From Zingiber officinale (Eukaryota > Streptophyta > Magnoliopsida > Zingiberales > Zingiberaceae), in the NCBI RefSeq assembly GCF_018446385.1, contig NC_055988.1, forward strand, positions 161,212,209 to 161,276,208: a stretch of 64,000 nucleotides of DNA. The letters are read 5' to 3'. The first letter of the stretch is position 1. Every line of letters starts with the position of its first letter. Shown here piece by piece: positions 23,414 through 36,900 of the stretch. The notes under the pieces are model-generated. The model was not told the DNA's origin and ran no database searches. It worked only from the letters and a program-made list of their open reading frames with translations. A program made the translations under genes and the position numbers.

Positions 23414-24465
23414 TGAATCACGTGTATTTAAAAATAAGTCTTTTTCGACTTTTCAAAATTAAGTGCGCAACGAAATAAAACTAAATATGAAAGTGAAAAA
23501 TAGAACGCAATTGATTTACTTGGTTCAGAGTATTCGACGACTCCTACTCTAAGACCTAAGTCCTTTGGATCGATCGACAGATAATCCACTAAATTTGAAA
23601 CAAATACAAAATATGTAGAACGTGTAACACCCTACACTTCCTTTAAGCAATAATGTAAAGGACTTAAAAATTAAATCATTATCCAACACAATGACATCGA
23701 AGTGTGGAAGCTCAGGTGTTGATGTTGGTCTGCTGGCAATGTTTGAACGTAAACGAGTAGTAGAACAGCAGCAGCGCTAGAACGTAGCAGCAGAACATTC
23801 AAGGAGTTGTGTAGGAGATGTATGTCAAGTGTTGCCGCTATCCTCCTTTTAAACAGTGTTGGAGGCGCCTCCAAAGCTTCAGGGCACCTCTAATAGCGCT
23901 TATTCGATCCGCAAAATTCGATTTTTATCCGTACAAAGGCACCTCCAATGGCTCTTTGGCATCTCCAATGCGCTATGAGGCACCTCCAATGGGCTCCAAG
24001 GCATCTTCGCTCAGCAAACTTTCTATTCCTAAAGTTTATCTGCGCAAGGGCGCCTCTGTCATGTCTAGAGTGCTTCCACTGAGCTTTGAGGCACCTTCCC
24101 GCAATTCTCAGGCGCCTTAAGTACTGTTCATCCGAGACTGAGTTATGTATTTTAGCTCATGCAAAACTCATTAGTCCAAATAACAAATGCACACTACAAA
24201 ACATGGTTAACATAATAGAAATAAGACAATATTATTAATTAGATCTTGTCTTACCAAGACCAAGATCTAGTCATGGTCTCAATTTAGACTTCCAAAATGA
24301 ATTTAACTTGAACTAACGTCTACAATCCCACTGGAGCTCGTCCTCACTAAATCACTTTCCTCCACCAGTGCTTACCTCACTTACTATTGTAGATTTACTT
24401 ATCTTTGATCTCTTAATCCACCAGATCTTCTTGCCAGATACCCTATCTGGACTTTAGCTACATCA
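23414..24465 (-). repeat. 5' LTR (truncated) of the minus-strand SIRE-like element
   Basis: On the minus strand it contains the sister sequences of the 48.85-50.17-kb LTR: GGAGGCGCCTCCAACACTG upstream of a TATA-like ACTGTTTAAAAGGAGG, the 'AACACCTGAGCTTCCACACTTCG' region in shortened form, and CACGTGATTCACC at the U5 end. Its U3 side stops at about 24465, within the GGACTTTAGCTA stretch, where unrelated sequence begins. Confidence 0.65.
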
Positions 24466-24799
24466 CTACCATATCAAAAATTAAAAACATCACTCCTTTT
24501 AAAAATCTCTCTATTATCATAAATCTCTCCAGCAAATTTTTTTATGACTCCACTGTCAATTTATTTTTTTTATTTATATTTTTCACTTATCTTTATTTAT
24601 AATTTCATTTACTATATATAATATTAATTAATATTTTAATTTAATATTTATAATTATATTAGTATTTTAAATTTTATACATTTAATAAATGTAAAAAAAT
24701 AATAATTCTATAAAAATAAACAAATGTTTAACAAAAATATAAATAAACTAAAAATTAAAAAAAAACATTAAATAGGGTTGTGGCCTTACTGGCCCTTGC

Positions 24800-24859
<60 letters not shown>

Positions 24860-25886
24860 CAGTCTCTATTTTGGAACGGATTTATAAAAAAAATTTTAAA
24901 CTCCACCCATATAATGGGGATGGAGTTTATAATGGAGAGTTTATAACATAAATCTCATGCTATAAATGTCTCATTGCAGGTGCCCTAAGTCATTAGCTAG
25001 TTTTGTAAGATGATAATGTCAAGTATCTAATTTCATTCTTGCACTTAAGGAATCCTTAATGAGGAGCTAATACTAGTTCGATAAATTTACTATCGACATT
25101 GTGTAATGTCCTCTTAATGCAAATGTTTCAACCCACTTTTCCTTCTCTGATTAATTAACCCAAGCATAACCTAAAGTTTTCTTAGATGTTAATTGGCTAT
25201 CGAACCAAATTTTCAAAGTATACATGATTGTATATATTTCCGATTGAATATGACCGTATACAAGTGAACCACTGGTATCGTTATTTAACTTGTAATAGCA
25301 AATATTCATGTGTAACGAGATGTGTGTAATAAGAAATATGAATGTTTAGTCATTTGCATGAGTTTATTCGATGAAACAATTCGATCATTTTGTGGTTAAC
25401 TTCACGAAATGTTGAATGCTTGTTTTGGAACGACTATAGAAATTGTCTAGTATCTCGAATTGAAGCTAGATGACTTGGAAAGGTTAGAAATGACTCCAAT
25501 TGTCTTAATTTATTATCATATGATTAATAGTTAATTATTTTAATAAATTAATAAAATATAATTGGAATTGATTAAGAATTACTTTATTTAATTAAATTGA
25601 AGAATTTAATTACTAAATTAAAAGTTAAGTTGTGTAATTGACATTTGGAGGAGAAAATTAAAATTAATTAAAAGTTTGTTATTAAAATTTTGAATATAAT
25701 ATTACGAGAGTAATAAAATTCTAAAAGGTTTAAAATCAATAAAATTTTAAATTAAAGTTTGTTGAGAAAAAAAGGTAGAAATTAGTTCCTGATTTATTTA
25801 AAAGTCTTATTTTGATTGACAATTTAAGTCAAAAGATTAAATTATTCGAAAATGTAATAAGTAGAGCATTCTCTCTTTCTTCTATG
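24466..25886. other. Intergenic, AT-rich, with a long (AT)n microsatellite
   Basis: A pure AT dinucleotide run of about 52 bp lies near 24803-24855. Around it, 24470-24990 resembles a MITE family in style (paired 'ATCTCTC' and 'GGAGAGTTTATA' words), but its ends were not resolved. 25000-25886 contains no recognised feature. Confidence 0.35.
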
Positions 25887-26351
25887 CAGGCCGGCCCTAG
25901 AAAAAGGTGGCGCTGGCCAATGACTCTGGGCCTAGAATTTGAGATGGCCTAATTTTTTTTTTTTAATATTATGTATTATAAGCATACAATTGGAGTCTTG
26001 GATAATTGAGTCCAAATTCATATTTCAAAATTTTTTAATATTATCTTTTACTTTTATCTTTTTAGACATGTAATTGAGATCTTGGATAGTTAGACCCAAA
26101 TTCATATTTCAGAATATTTTGATATTATCTTTTACTTTTATCCTTTTATGTTGCAATTTGTAAAATGATAAATAAATGAAAAATGTATTAAGAAAAATAT
26201 TTTGAAAAATTTTGAAACTGATAATATTATAGACGATTTTACAAATAGAAATGTCAGAAGAAATCGTTTAAATGAAATGTATATTATTAAAAAATTATTT
26301 TAGATTTTTTTTTTCACCCTGAGCCTCCTCTGAGTCGAAGAACCGGGGCTG
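25887..26351. mobile_element. Non-autonomous hAT element, 465 bp, with perfect 8-bp target duplication
   Basis: The left end CAGGCCGGCCCTAG and the reverse complement of the right end CAGCCCCGGTTCTT are short imperfect inverted repeats of the CAGGGCCGG hAT type. CTTCTATG occurs immediately on both sides (25879-25886 and 26352-26359), an exact 8-bp duplication as expected for hAT. The interior is non-coding. It lies about 0.4 kb downstream of the kinase gene stop codon. Confidence 0.85.
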
Positions 26352-26359
26352 CTTCTATG

Positions 26360-26775
26360 CACTGACACCTTCCTACTACGAGGGACATAATCATGTAAAC
26401 AAAGTAAAGGTCAAGTAAAATTTTTATACAACTTTCGTGAAGGTACATATCAAAGACTTTTTTTTTTTTATAATCTAAATATCTAGCCACCATACAAAAA
26501 TTATCATCAACCACCAAAATAAATTCAAAAATACAAAATTATTGTATATATGTAGGAAAAAAATGGGAAAAAAAAACTTAACACTAGCATTTCTGGAGAT
26601 TGTATATATTAATATATATACATAAAAATATATATGTAGGAAAAAAAGGGGAAAAAAAAACTTAACACAAATTTATGATTACAGATAAATGCAATCAACA
26701 CACAGGAAATTTTGACAGAAATTCCTATCATATTTGGTTTATTTTATTGTGATAAATACATAAAAAAAACTTGCA
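26360..26775 (-). other. 3' flank of the kinase gene
   Basis: AT-rich sequence after the stop codon on the minus strand. It includes a pair of near-identical stretches around 26551-26580 and 26637-26665 ('TATGTAGGAAAAAAATGGG' and its sister), a small local duplication. It probably contains the 3' UTR; no convincing poly(A) signal can be singled out. Confidence 0.35.
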
Positions 26776-27910
26776 TCAGAAATCCACTGACCTTATTATA
26801 AGATCTGCATTTTTCTTTGATCGCATTATGAGCTCTGCATTTGGCCGATCATTATACTCAATCTGATTTAAACAGAATAAGAAGATGGAAAGGTCAATGA
26901 CAGCAAATAGAGACAAATGTTCATAAAATTGTTGGCGGTGGTAGTTGATAGGTAGACAATATCGACAAGATTATGCAAAACATCATATAAAGCTGATGAA
27001 AGCAACAAGATTAGAATAGTTGCTACAAACTAATTAAATATTTGAACTGCATCACAATTTATCCAATCTAAATGGCACACCAACTATTTAGTTTGCTTAG
27101 GACAACAGTTTGTTTTCTTCTTGTGGGGGGTACAAATATTGTCAATGGATTTGAACTAAACACCCACTGTTACCTTTTTCAATGTATCAATGACAACCTT
27201 AAAGTAAACTGGGCATTATATTAAACCAACCTTGCCTTGTGAAGTTACAGGTATGATCTTGTACGCTGCTGGGTCTAGTTTACAAAATGGGATATCGATA
27301 AATCATCAAACAAAAGCCATCTTGAACACGGGTCTAATAAACCATTTTGCCATCAAGTTATACCTTTATCAACTAATAGATAATCATGAGCATAGAAATC
27401 CATTATATAATAAAAGCAAAATGCAGTACACCTTGCTGAGAGATGTGCAATTTGACATCATCTCCTTGTAGCTTGAAAGTTTTCTTGTGTCACTTGGTTC
27501 ACCTAAGTTTTAACTTCAACTGACCTCTCTATTACCCACATGCACTGCACTTTTGTCATTATCTTCTCTTAAAAATATCTAAATTTGCTTCTTACCTCAC
27601 CCTCTATTAGATCCTAAATTGTGTATTTAAAATTGTCACATTTTGAATTAATTTTGCACATATTTAAACAACTAATTAAGGTGAACTGAACCACTATTTT
27701 GAGTTTTAGGGTCGAACTGAAGTTGGTATAGGTTTAGGTGGAGCTCATCAAGTAAATATGGTGGTTAGAATCATGTGAGTTCAAGGTGGGTTCTATTGGG
27801 ACTCAATTTGGACACTTTAAGGCTCAATCAAATTTACATTTGGGATAGTTCGGTTTAATCATATTTGATTGAGTGAGTGGAGTTTTTAAGAATTAAGGGA
27901 TTATTTATAC

Positions 27911-27954
<44 letters not shown>

Positions 27955-30900
27955 CGTTATCTCTTTCCTCCTCTCTCATGAAATGTTGTTGCCTTCAAAT
28001 TTATGACTAAACTCAGATCACATATTAAATTCTATTCCCATTATTGTTCATCTCAAAGTAAACTTATCATCCACTTATGGACCCTTAGAATTAAAAGATA
28101 ATTTTACCTGCATCATCTAAAAAATCTTTTAACAACCTGTTCGCACTCACAGACTTATTTCGAACATCAGGTACAAAGATTTCAAATGAGAAGAGGAATG
28201 GATACCAATTTCTCATGTAAAGATCTATAAAGAGCTGGATTGATGAGAAGACTATAAAAGCCAGCCTCTTAGTTACATCATCATTAAGCTGTATTTGTCC
28301 CAAGTATTTAAAATGACTGCATGAATCTCAGACCTCTATAGAGATTTATGCAACAATATCACTAATAAGTTCAAATTATTCAAACTATTTTTATTGCATT
28401 GAATTTTTTTTTTATCTCCTCAGTACATCCTGCATAAAAATTGAGAATCGGCACCAACATCTCTCTAGCTAATTTAAGTTGCTTAAGTGTCATATGGTCA
28501 TGCATCTAAAAAGAAGATGGGTCTGTTCTTGCCCCTTAAATTGCTTTCACAAGCTCCTCAAGTTTTCAATCAACAAACTAGATGAAAAGATTAAAAACAA
28601 TATCTGAAGAACTATATTCTTACCCGCCATTTAGCAACATCTGGCTCTTTTCCTGGACAAAATATAAGCAAACATGAAAGATATGTATCACTATCACTGA
28701 ATAAAGAATGAATTCATCCAAATAACTAACCTGTAGAGATATGCCTTTTAAGGACCCGTTTCATAGATACATCAATGTCAATGTCAATAAACCTTGCAGA
28801 AAAAAGAATCATGTCAGTAAGCTTATTTTGAAGTTATTCAACAAAGAATTTAGCTAGTATAATAACAAGGCTAAGGTTGTGCTGTGACCGTGGTTGTTCA
28901 AAGATAGACTTTACATTTAAGCAATGCTTTTGCTGATATAGGAAGTAAATGGAAGTTCTAGGTCCATCTATCAGAGAAGTTAGCTGAATAAAAAAATGGT
29001 ATATGTTTATTTCCAGTGTGGCTCCATAAGCAGTAAAGAATTGTATTATTATTATTATATGGATTTTAATTATATTTCAAAGAATCATAATTAATTCTAA
29101 CATCAATTCAAGATCCCATGAACCAAGGAATTAGAAAGAGTTATTTTACGATAGGTCAAATTTTATTACAAGGGCATATATAGGTATTCTTTAAATTTTA
29201 AATACCAATAATCAAGCAAGTTTTATCTCAAAATAGTTTTATTCTCTCGATCCCACTTCTAGGAATTCCCCGCCTGCATTCATTAAAATTATCATCCAAC
29301 TTTGAACTCACACAATAGTTCCATTCAAAAGTGCATCACTTCATAATCAATTTCCTTCATATTATCAATATGCTTGTAGCACCCCATGTTAAGATTGTGA
29401 ATCACGTTGCCTCCAAAAAAAATTGAAGCTTTTCTGATTTCATGCTACAGGACAAGCAAGAAAGCCTTTCAAGAGAGAGGAATATTATATGCTTATTTGC
29501 AGCATCAGCAGCAAAGGAAAATAAATAATTATATTCAACAAGAACTGACTATATAATGTTTGCTTAAGTAATAATTAAGTTTAATCTCAAAAGAATTCTC
29601 TTCTATGTATGTCCTCTTAAAAGACATGTGTTCTGTTGTTCTGATATCTGCATCCGTGGTTCCAATTTGAAGTGTCTCCAACAAAATTAGCTTCAGCATT
29701 ATGTGAGAAACAAGAAAATCACAAATTGAAATAACTGATTCATCAACTTATTTATGCAATTAATATGCATGTGAAATCCATCCATTTCACAGCTTTTCTG
29801 GACAAGCATACCATTTCTCATCAAATATGGAACAAATATCCTGCCACATTCCTTCTTCCAAGAATAAGTAATTCCCTTCAACGATCACTATTTTGTGTCT
29901 GTGAAACCAAAATCAAATGTTGAGAAAATACAGGTTATACTGACATCCCATTCTTACATGTACCAAAAAACAGCTAAATATATATCATGTGTGTGATAGA
30001 CAAGTTTTATTACTTAACATAGTGCCAATGCACAGGGAAATAAGCAGGGTAATCAAGGTGAACAAGAAACTCAAATGTTCAACAATGATTCAGGAGAATT
30101 ATCACTACCTAGTAAATCAAAGAAACACTCCTCATAGAACAAATCAGATAGTTATGCCATGTCTATTATGTAACACGCTTTCAGTGGTTTGCTTTAACAA
30201 AATGATACCCAATAGTTCAAGTGTATACTACTGCTTACTCGGGTCTTACGAATACATCGTCTTCTACCGGATCACCAACTCCATGATCAAATGAAGGAGC
30301 ATATGTTTGTCCCTGAAAATTCATTCTACATCTTCAAAATATTCATGTAAAGCATCACAAAACTATATGTTTAGCTACAACGGACCCTATCTAATGAATC
30401 ACACAGGGGTACTACATTTATTTTAAAGGAGCATATTGGTTAACTTTAGAGTGTTGTGATACAAGAATAAGGGTGCATAAGTACCTCCTTCCGTAAAGCA
30501 TGAAGGCATTTAAAAAGCAGCTCTGGGTTGAATGTCCATGGTGCTTATTTGTATCAAATTCAAGGTCAATGTTTCAGTAATCAGAACTTTGAAATTGATT
30601 TTTAAAAATTGGATACCTAACCTCCTCTTCGTGCATGCGCTTCCTTAGGATTCTACCAGCGCAATAAATAAATCATTTTAATGTTAAAATTTTCTATGCA
30701 ATAACACCAGAAAGAAACAAAAATTTGGATCAAACACACAAAACCTTACGTCCATAGCATCCAGCTGGGAGCGATAGAGATGAAATCCATCCATAGGAAG
30801 AACAACAGCAACTTCATGAGGTGAAGCCTCACATATTTCAACACTCTTGGACCAAAGTTTGTTTAAGCGGCAAGCTACTTCTGAGGCCAGAGTGGTCTTA

Positions 30901-33900
30901 CCAGCACCAGGAGGACCAGCTAAACCAACAATATACCTACAACGTGAGAAGTTATAAAGGAAATTCAGTACAACCTTGAATGCAATTATGAAAGTATAAT
31001 GATAATTCCTTTCCCAACAACTCTTGCAGCCTTGACTAGGTGTGACAATTTGGAACTCCAATTGGAACCAAGAAAATTTTACTTGTATAAATTCATAATG
31101 CAACTAAATAGTGAATGTGAAATATAAAAAGAATAAAATGAAACTTACAGCATGAAATTTGAAGCAATATACATATGTCAACAGCACCTTAAGATTCTGA
31201 TTCTTTGCATATGACCTAGAAAGATTTGTGCTATGCAAACCAAATATTTTATGTGAGATAAACTAGCCAAGGTTTAAAGTATCATTTGTGTCAAAGTTTC
31301 AATTCCAAGAAGAATGAAACAGTTTTGGTACCATACTATGCCAAGACATGTCTTGGTATGCTTCAAAGCAATCCAAAGATGAATTCAAGTTAGTTATAAT
31401 CTCATCCGCTTAGTGTTGATCTTTGACACCTTTTCTCTCATGACCAATGACCAGCATTATTTCAATTTAACTTATTCTCACCTTAAAGTTGTCTAATAAT
31501 ATTAGGTTCTTCATCACATTGGAATTAAGAATTTCTTCTTTTATGGTACTATCGCTGACCATATGGAGCCATCTCAAAGATTTTCTGCTCAAGGAGAGAC
31601 AGCCTTCAGAAATTTATGGTACTTTAAGAATGATTCAAATTCTACAGTAACTTAAGAATGATTCAAGGAAAGGTCTCTTGTTTCATAATATAGATTATAT
31701 TCTAATTATTAGGTACACTAATGTTGATTTGATACACTCTTCCTTGAATAAATTGTCCATATCAAATTATGATGCTCTTATAGGAAGTAATTTATCCTCT
31801 TAGAAAAGCAAGTATTTGTCATAGTTGAGTCAAGTACAAAAGCAGAAGATAATGGACTTAGCAACATGTACACTCTTTGGGATCAAATAACTTGATTATC
31901 ACATTACAATTTTATAAGGTTTATGGGAGCATATTATAATTCAATATTGTCCCCAAAATTAACAATTTATATAGGGTGACTATGTTCAACTAGAAGCTAA
32001 TCTAATCTCTTAGTAGTGCAAGAATCAAATTGTTGTAAGCTACCATGCATATAACTAATCTGGTGTTTCAGGAGGGAACAAAAAACATAGATATTAATTA
32101 CTACTTCGTTAGAGAGCAAGTGCAGTCAAATAAAATTGTCAACTTGTTTCATAACTCTAATGATTAATTAGCAATCCTTAAAAAGTCCTAGAATTGAATA
32201 TATTTGCAAGCTCAAAGTTTCAATAATATTTTAAAATTAGTACAAGGATGAATGTTATAGATTTAAGAACCTAAATCTAAATACCATATAATACTAATAC
32301 TAAGGATCTAATTGTAATTTTACATTAATGATTAATAAACATAGGTAGAACGCACTACCCGGAGGCATTAATCTTTCTCCATTTCAATAATAACCACAAT
32401 CAATCAATTTGTTACTTGTTACATTATGTCACCCAAGAAATCAAGGTCACTAACTGAGATGGAGCAGCAGTTGATTCCTTTGTTGGTAAAATAATACCTT
32501 TAGATTTGTTGTGCATCATGCTGATCATTATGATTAATGAAAATTCAACTAATTTTTTACAATAACCAACACTATATTGGTTCTTAGCACTCATCACATT
32601 TTTTTTAGCACAATTATGCTTGCTGTTTAGTGATTACATATATCGAGATTTTTCCCAAAATAATTATTGTCAATAGTCATATTTAACTTTATGAGGTCCA
32701 GACAAAATCCTAGATAGCATAATGAATCAAATCTGAATTACCAAATATTGCTGGTGTTATTAAATGAGGAATCTTGGTGGTAGTTCCAGAAGTAATATGG
32801 TGATTTCAATTTTCAGGCACTCAAACCCTGCCTCATGTTGCTTGGGTAAGCAAATTTCAATGAAATCACTTCCTAAGGCAAGTTAAGGCGAAAATCGAAA
32901 ATGAAACAGGTTTCTTGCAAGATTGAAATTCATGCATCGATTTGTCAGCAGAACAAAAGATCGTACAAAATTTATCACAATGTCAAAATTCTAGGCTTGA
33001 TTTGTATGGACTAAGACCTATTTGATATACAGCAAAACTGTGTGTATATCGTACAGTCATTCAACAAACTGAATTAACACCAAGCAATAATTGATTAATA
33101 ACACAAGAATAAATAACCTACTTTGAATTTAGCCCTTGAACCTTTCCAAGAGATGAACTAAGTCTTTCGGCCAAGGATTCATATACCTTTTCAATGGACC
33201 TGCTGGTGTCAACAAAAGCAACAGTCAAATTGTAAGGGATCTTCTTGTAGAAGAATTAATATCCTTGCCTTTACTTCCATTGTATAGTGACAATCCAAAC
33301 TTACTAAAGAAATAGCAACTTTATGTCAAATATAGCAATGGCAGAGAGTTAATCTTTAAAAAACAAAGTGCATTTGACACAAAAGAAAGTAAATTATTTA
33401 TACACACTTGACATAAAAAAAAAGAACAACAATCACCGCCAAGCTTTATCCCACTGGGTGGAATCGGCTATACGGATCCTTCTATGTCATTGGACTCTAT
33501 CACCAACTATATCATCATTTATATTTAAATAAATTTTATCTTGTTTTATTGTTGTTAACCAAGTTTTTTTTTATCTTCCTCTTCCTGATTGGATATCCAC
33601 ATTTGTCATAGTTTCATATCACCTAACTGGAGTATTTATTAGTCGTCTAAGTACATATTCGTACCATCTTAAACGTATCTCTCAGAGTTTTTCCTAGATG
33701 CAACCCCGACTTACTCTCTAATATTTTCATTTCTTATCCTGTCCATCCTTGTATATCCGTACATCCACTTTAACATCCTCATCTCTGCAACTCTCATCTT
33801 CTTCTTATGTGCTCAAATCATAACCCAACATTCAACTCCATATAATATAGCAGGTCTAACCGCCGTTTTGTAAATCTTTCCTTTAAATCTCAGAGGTACT

Positions 33901-36900
33901 CTACTATTACAAAGAATACTTGACGCTCTCCTTTATTTCAACCATCTCGCTTGTATTTTACGTAAGACATCTCTCAATCCCTCTATCCTTTTACAAAAAT
34001 GATCCCAAATACGTAAAACTCTCAATTACAACAACTCGTTATCTTTTATTTTAACAATTATCTCATTGCATCTAATATTACTAAACTTAAATTTCATATA
34101 TTCTGTTTTTACTCTACTAAGTCTAAAACCTTTAACTTTTAGTGTTTTACGCAGTTTAGCATTTACTTATTCACTAATTTTATCTACCAAAATAATATCA
34201 TTTGCAAACAACATGCACCGTAGTACTATATTTTGGATGTGTCTAATGAATTCGTCCATAATTAGTATAAAAAAATAGGGACTTAGAACCGATCTTGATA
34301 TAACCCTATCTTTATAAGAAACGTTTCAGTTAATCCGCATAAAGTTTTCACTCTTATCATTACATCCCTATATGTATCCTTAATAGTTTAATATATGTTA
34401 TGCTAACACTTCTCTTTTCTAGAATTCTCCATATATTTCCTTGGACTTTATCATAAATTTTTTCTAGGTCAACAAATATCATATGTAAGTCTTGCTTTTG
34501 TTCCTGATACTTTTCAATCAGTTGCGTGAAATGATGTATAGCTTCTATTATCGATCTTCTAGGCATAAATTTAAATTGTTTTTTTGTCACTGTTGTCTCC
34601 TTAGTCTTTTTTTTATTACTCTTTCTCAAAGTTTCATGTATGGCTCATTAGTTTAAGACCCCTATAGTTTGCATAATTTTGTACTTCTCTTTTATTCTTA
34701 TATAAAGAAACTAAAGTACTTACCCTCTACTTATCAAATATTTTTTTAGTTTTCAATATTAAGTTGAATAACTTCGTAAGTCATTAAATAGCTTCTCTCC
34801 CTAGGCACTTTCATACCTCTATCGAAATATCACCTGGTCTAATTTTTTTCCCATTTTGTATCACATTTAAAGCTTATTCTACTTTTGAAGTTTGAATTAT
34901 AAAAATTTAAATTTCTATACTCATATGTCCAACTTAAATTACCTAAGGTAAGTTGGTCATCTAAACCTTTATTAAAAAATTGATAGAAATACCTCTCATA
35001 CTGCTCTTTTCTTTCCTCATCATTTATTAGCACCCTATTATATTCATCTTTAATACATATTATTTGGATAAAATCTCTGGTCTTACTCTCTCTCGCTTTA
35101 GCTATTCTGTAAATGTCTCTTTCCCCTTCTTTTGTATCCAATTTTCAATATAAACATTTAAAAGTTTCATTATTAGTCTCTTTATTGGCTATTTTATTTT
35201 TTTATGTTTCCCTCGTTCTTACAAGTATATAATACCTTATACGCTATTTGTTTTTCCTTCACTTTTTTATATACTTTCTCATTCCACCACCAAGATTCTT
35301 TACTTGGCAGTGCATGCCCCTTTGACTCACCGAGTACACTCTTGGTTGCTATTTTTAATTTTGATACTATCTTATTCCATGTCCTATTCAAGTCGCTGTA
35401 TATTTCTTCTAATACTTGTACTCCTACCCTCTCTTTAAATATATTTTACTTCCCATCTTTTAACTTCCACCACTTAATTCTAAGAGTCGTGCATATTTTT
35501 CTTCTATTGATATTATGTTTGAAGCGTATATCTAGCACTACCTATTGATATTATGTTTGAGGCATATATCTAGCCCTACTAACCTATGTTAGGTAGTTAA
35601 GCTTTCTAGATAAGCTTGTAATCTTTACAAATCTTTTTATCCTTCTTCGTAACCCTAAGAAAGAATTTTCGATTTATTATTCTTACTTTTAAATGTGACC
35701 AAGTGTTCTTCTCTTTTCTTAAAAAAACGTATTAGCTAGTATAAGGTCATATGATATCGCAAAATTTAATATAGTTTTTCCTTCTTCATTTCTTGCTCTA
35801 AACCCATAACCTCCATGCAGTCTATCATATTCGTCATTTTTTACTCTTACATGCGCATTTAAATCTCCTCCTATTAAAATCATTTCGATTTGTGGAATGT
35901 TTTGTAATACCTCATCTAAGTCGTCCCAAAATCTAGATTTAGTGTGTTCATCTAATTACATTAATAGTTTCTTTTGCCACCACTATTTTAAAAGTTATAA
36001 TTCTATCCCCCTTTCTAACTACTCCTACTACTTAATCTTTTAGCGAACTATTGACAACAATACCAACTTCATTTTTTGTTTTACTCCTCGTGTACCATAA
36101 CTTAAAACTCAAATTCTCTATCATCTTTATATTCTCTCCTACCCATTTTGTTTCTTGTACCCACAAAATATTAATTCTTCTCCTAATCATCATATCCACT
36201 ACCTCGATTGCTTTATTAGTGAACGTTCTTAAATTTTATATGTCAAATATTAGACAATTAGTTTTCCTATAATATTTGTTTTTACTCAACCTATGGTGTG
36301 AGAACTCTTGTATATTTAGTATTATATCCAAGTTCTTATGGAAAAGTAGCGGTCCTTGCCGAGATGTTATAGTTAGACCTTGTAACAAGTTCCTTTCGGA
36401 GAACATCCTAATATTATCATAATAGTTTGATAGATTCATTCATCGAATATTTGTCTGAAAGTCCAAGTTGGCTAGCTGGCAACCTAATGTGCAACCCTCA
36501 CACTTGACATAAAAGAAAGTAAATTATAAATATATAGAAACATAACCAAAAAGGTGAAATTTGAACTGCAATGATTGGCATAGATAATTGAACACTTTAT
36601 CTACCATCTTCATGCTCTTATCAATGTAGCAAAAGGTGATTCGCTCGCCCAAGCACCCCAGCCAACCCATCCCTAGCCAACGCGGAGGAGGTAAATCACG
36701 AGTAGCTACTAGCTATTGGTGCAGTGACCAAGGCATGGGGGACTCCATGCTCTTATCAAGTGGCAAAAGGCGATTCACTCGCCCCCAACGCCCCCGTCAA
36801 CCTGTCCCTAGGCCAACACAGAGGAGGTAAATCACGGGTGGCTACTAGTCATTAGTGCAAGTGGCCAAGGCACGAGGGAAGGTATGCTCGGACGCGCCAA

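Noticed and set aside
24803-24855. Long AT run as a regulatory or matrix-attachment signal
   Set aside because: It is a simple (AT)n microsatellite; nothing around it supports a function.
30239-30260. Donor GTAAGA at 30249 for kinase exon 8
   Set aside because: It would leave the next exon out of phase; the donor GTAAGC at 30238 restores the frame and gives DDVFVRPEHKIVIVEGNY.
30684-31103. 139-aa protein with a Walker A motif as a single-exon gene
   Set aside because: Only 30750-30936 is exon; the rest is intron on both sides, as shown by splice sites and in-phase exons up- and downstream.
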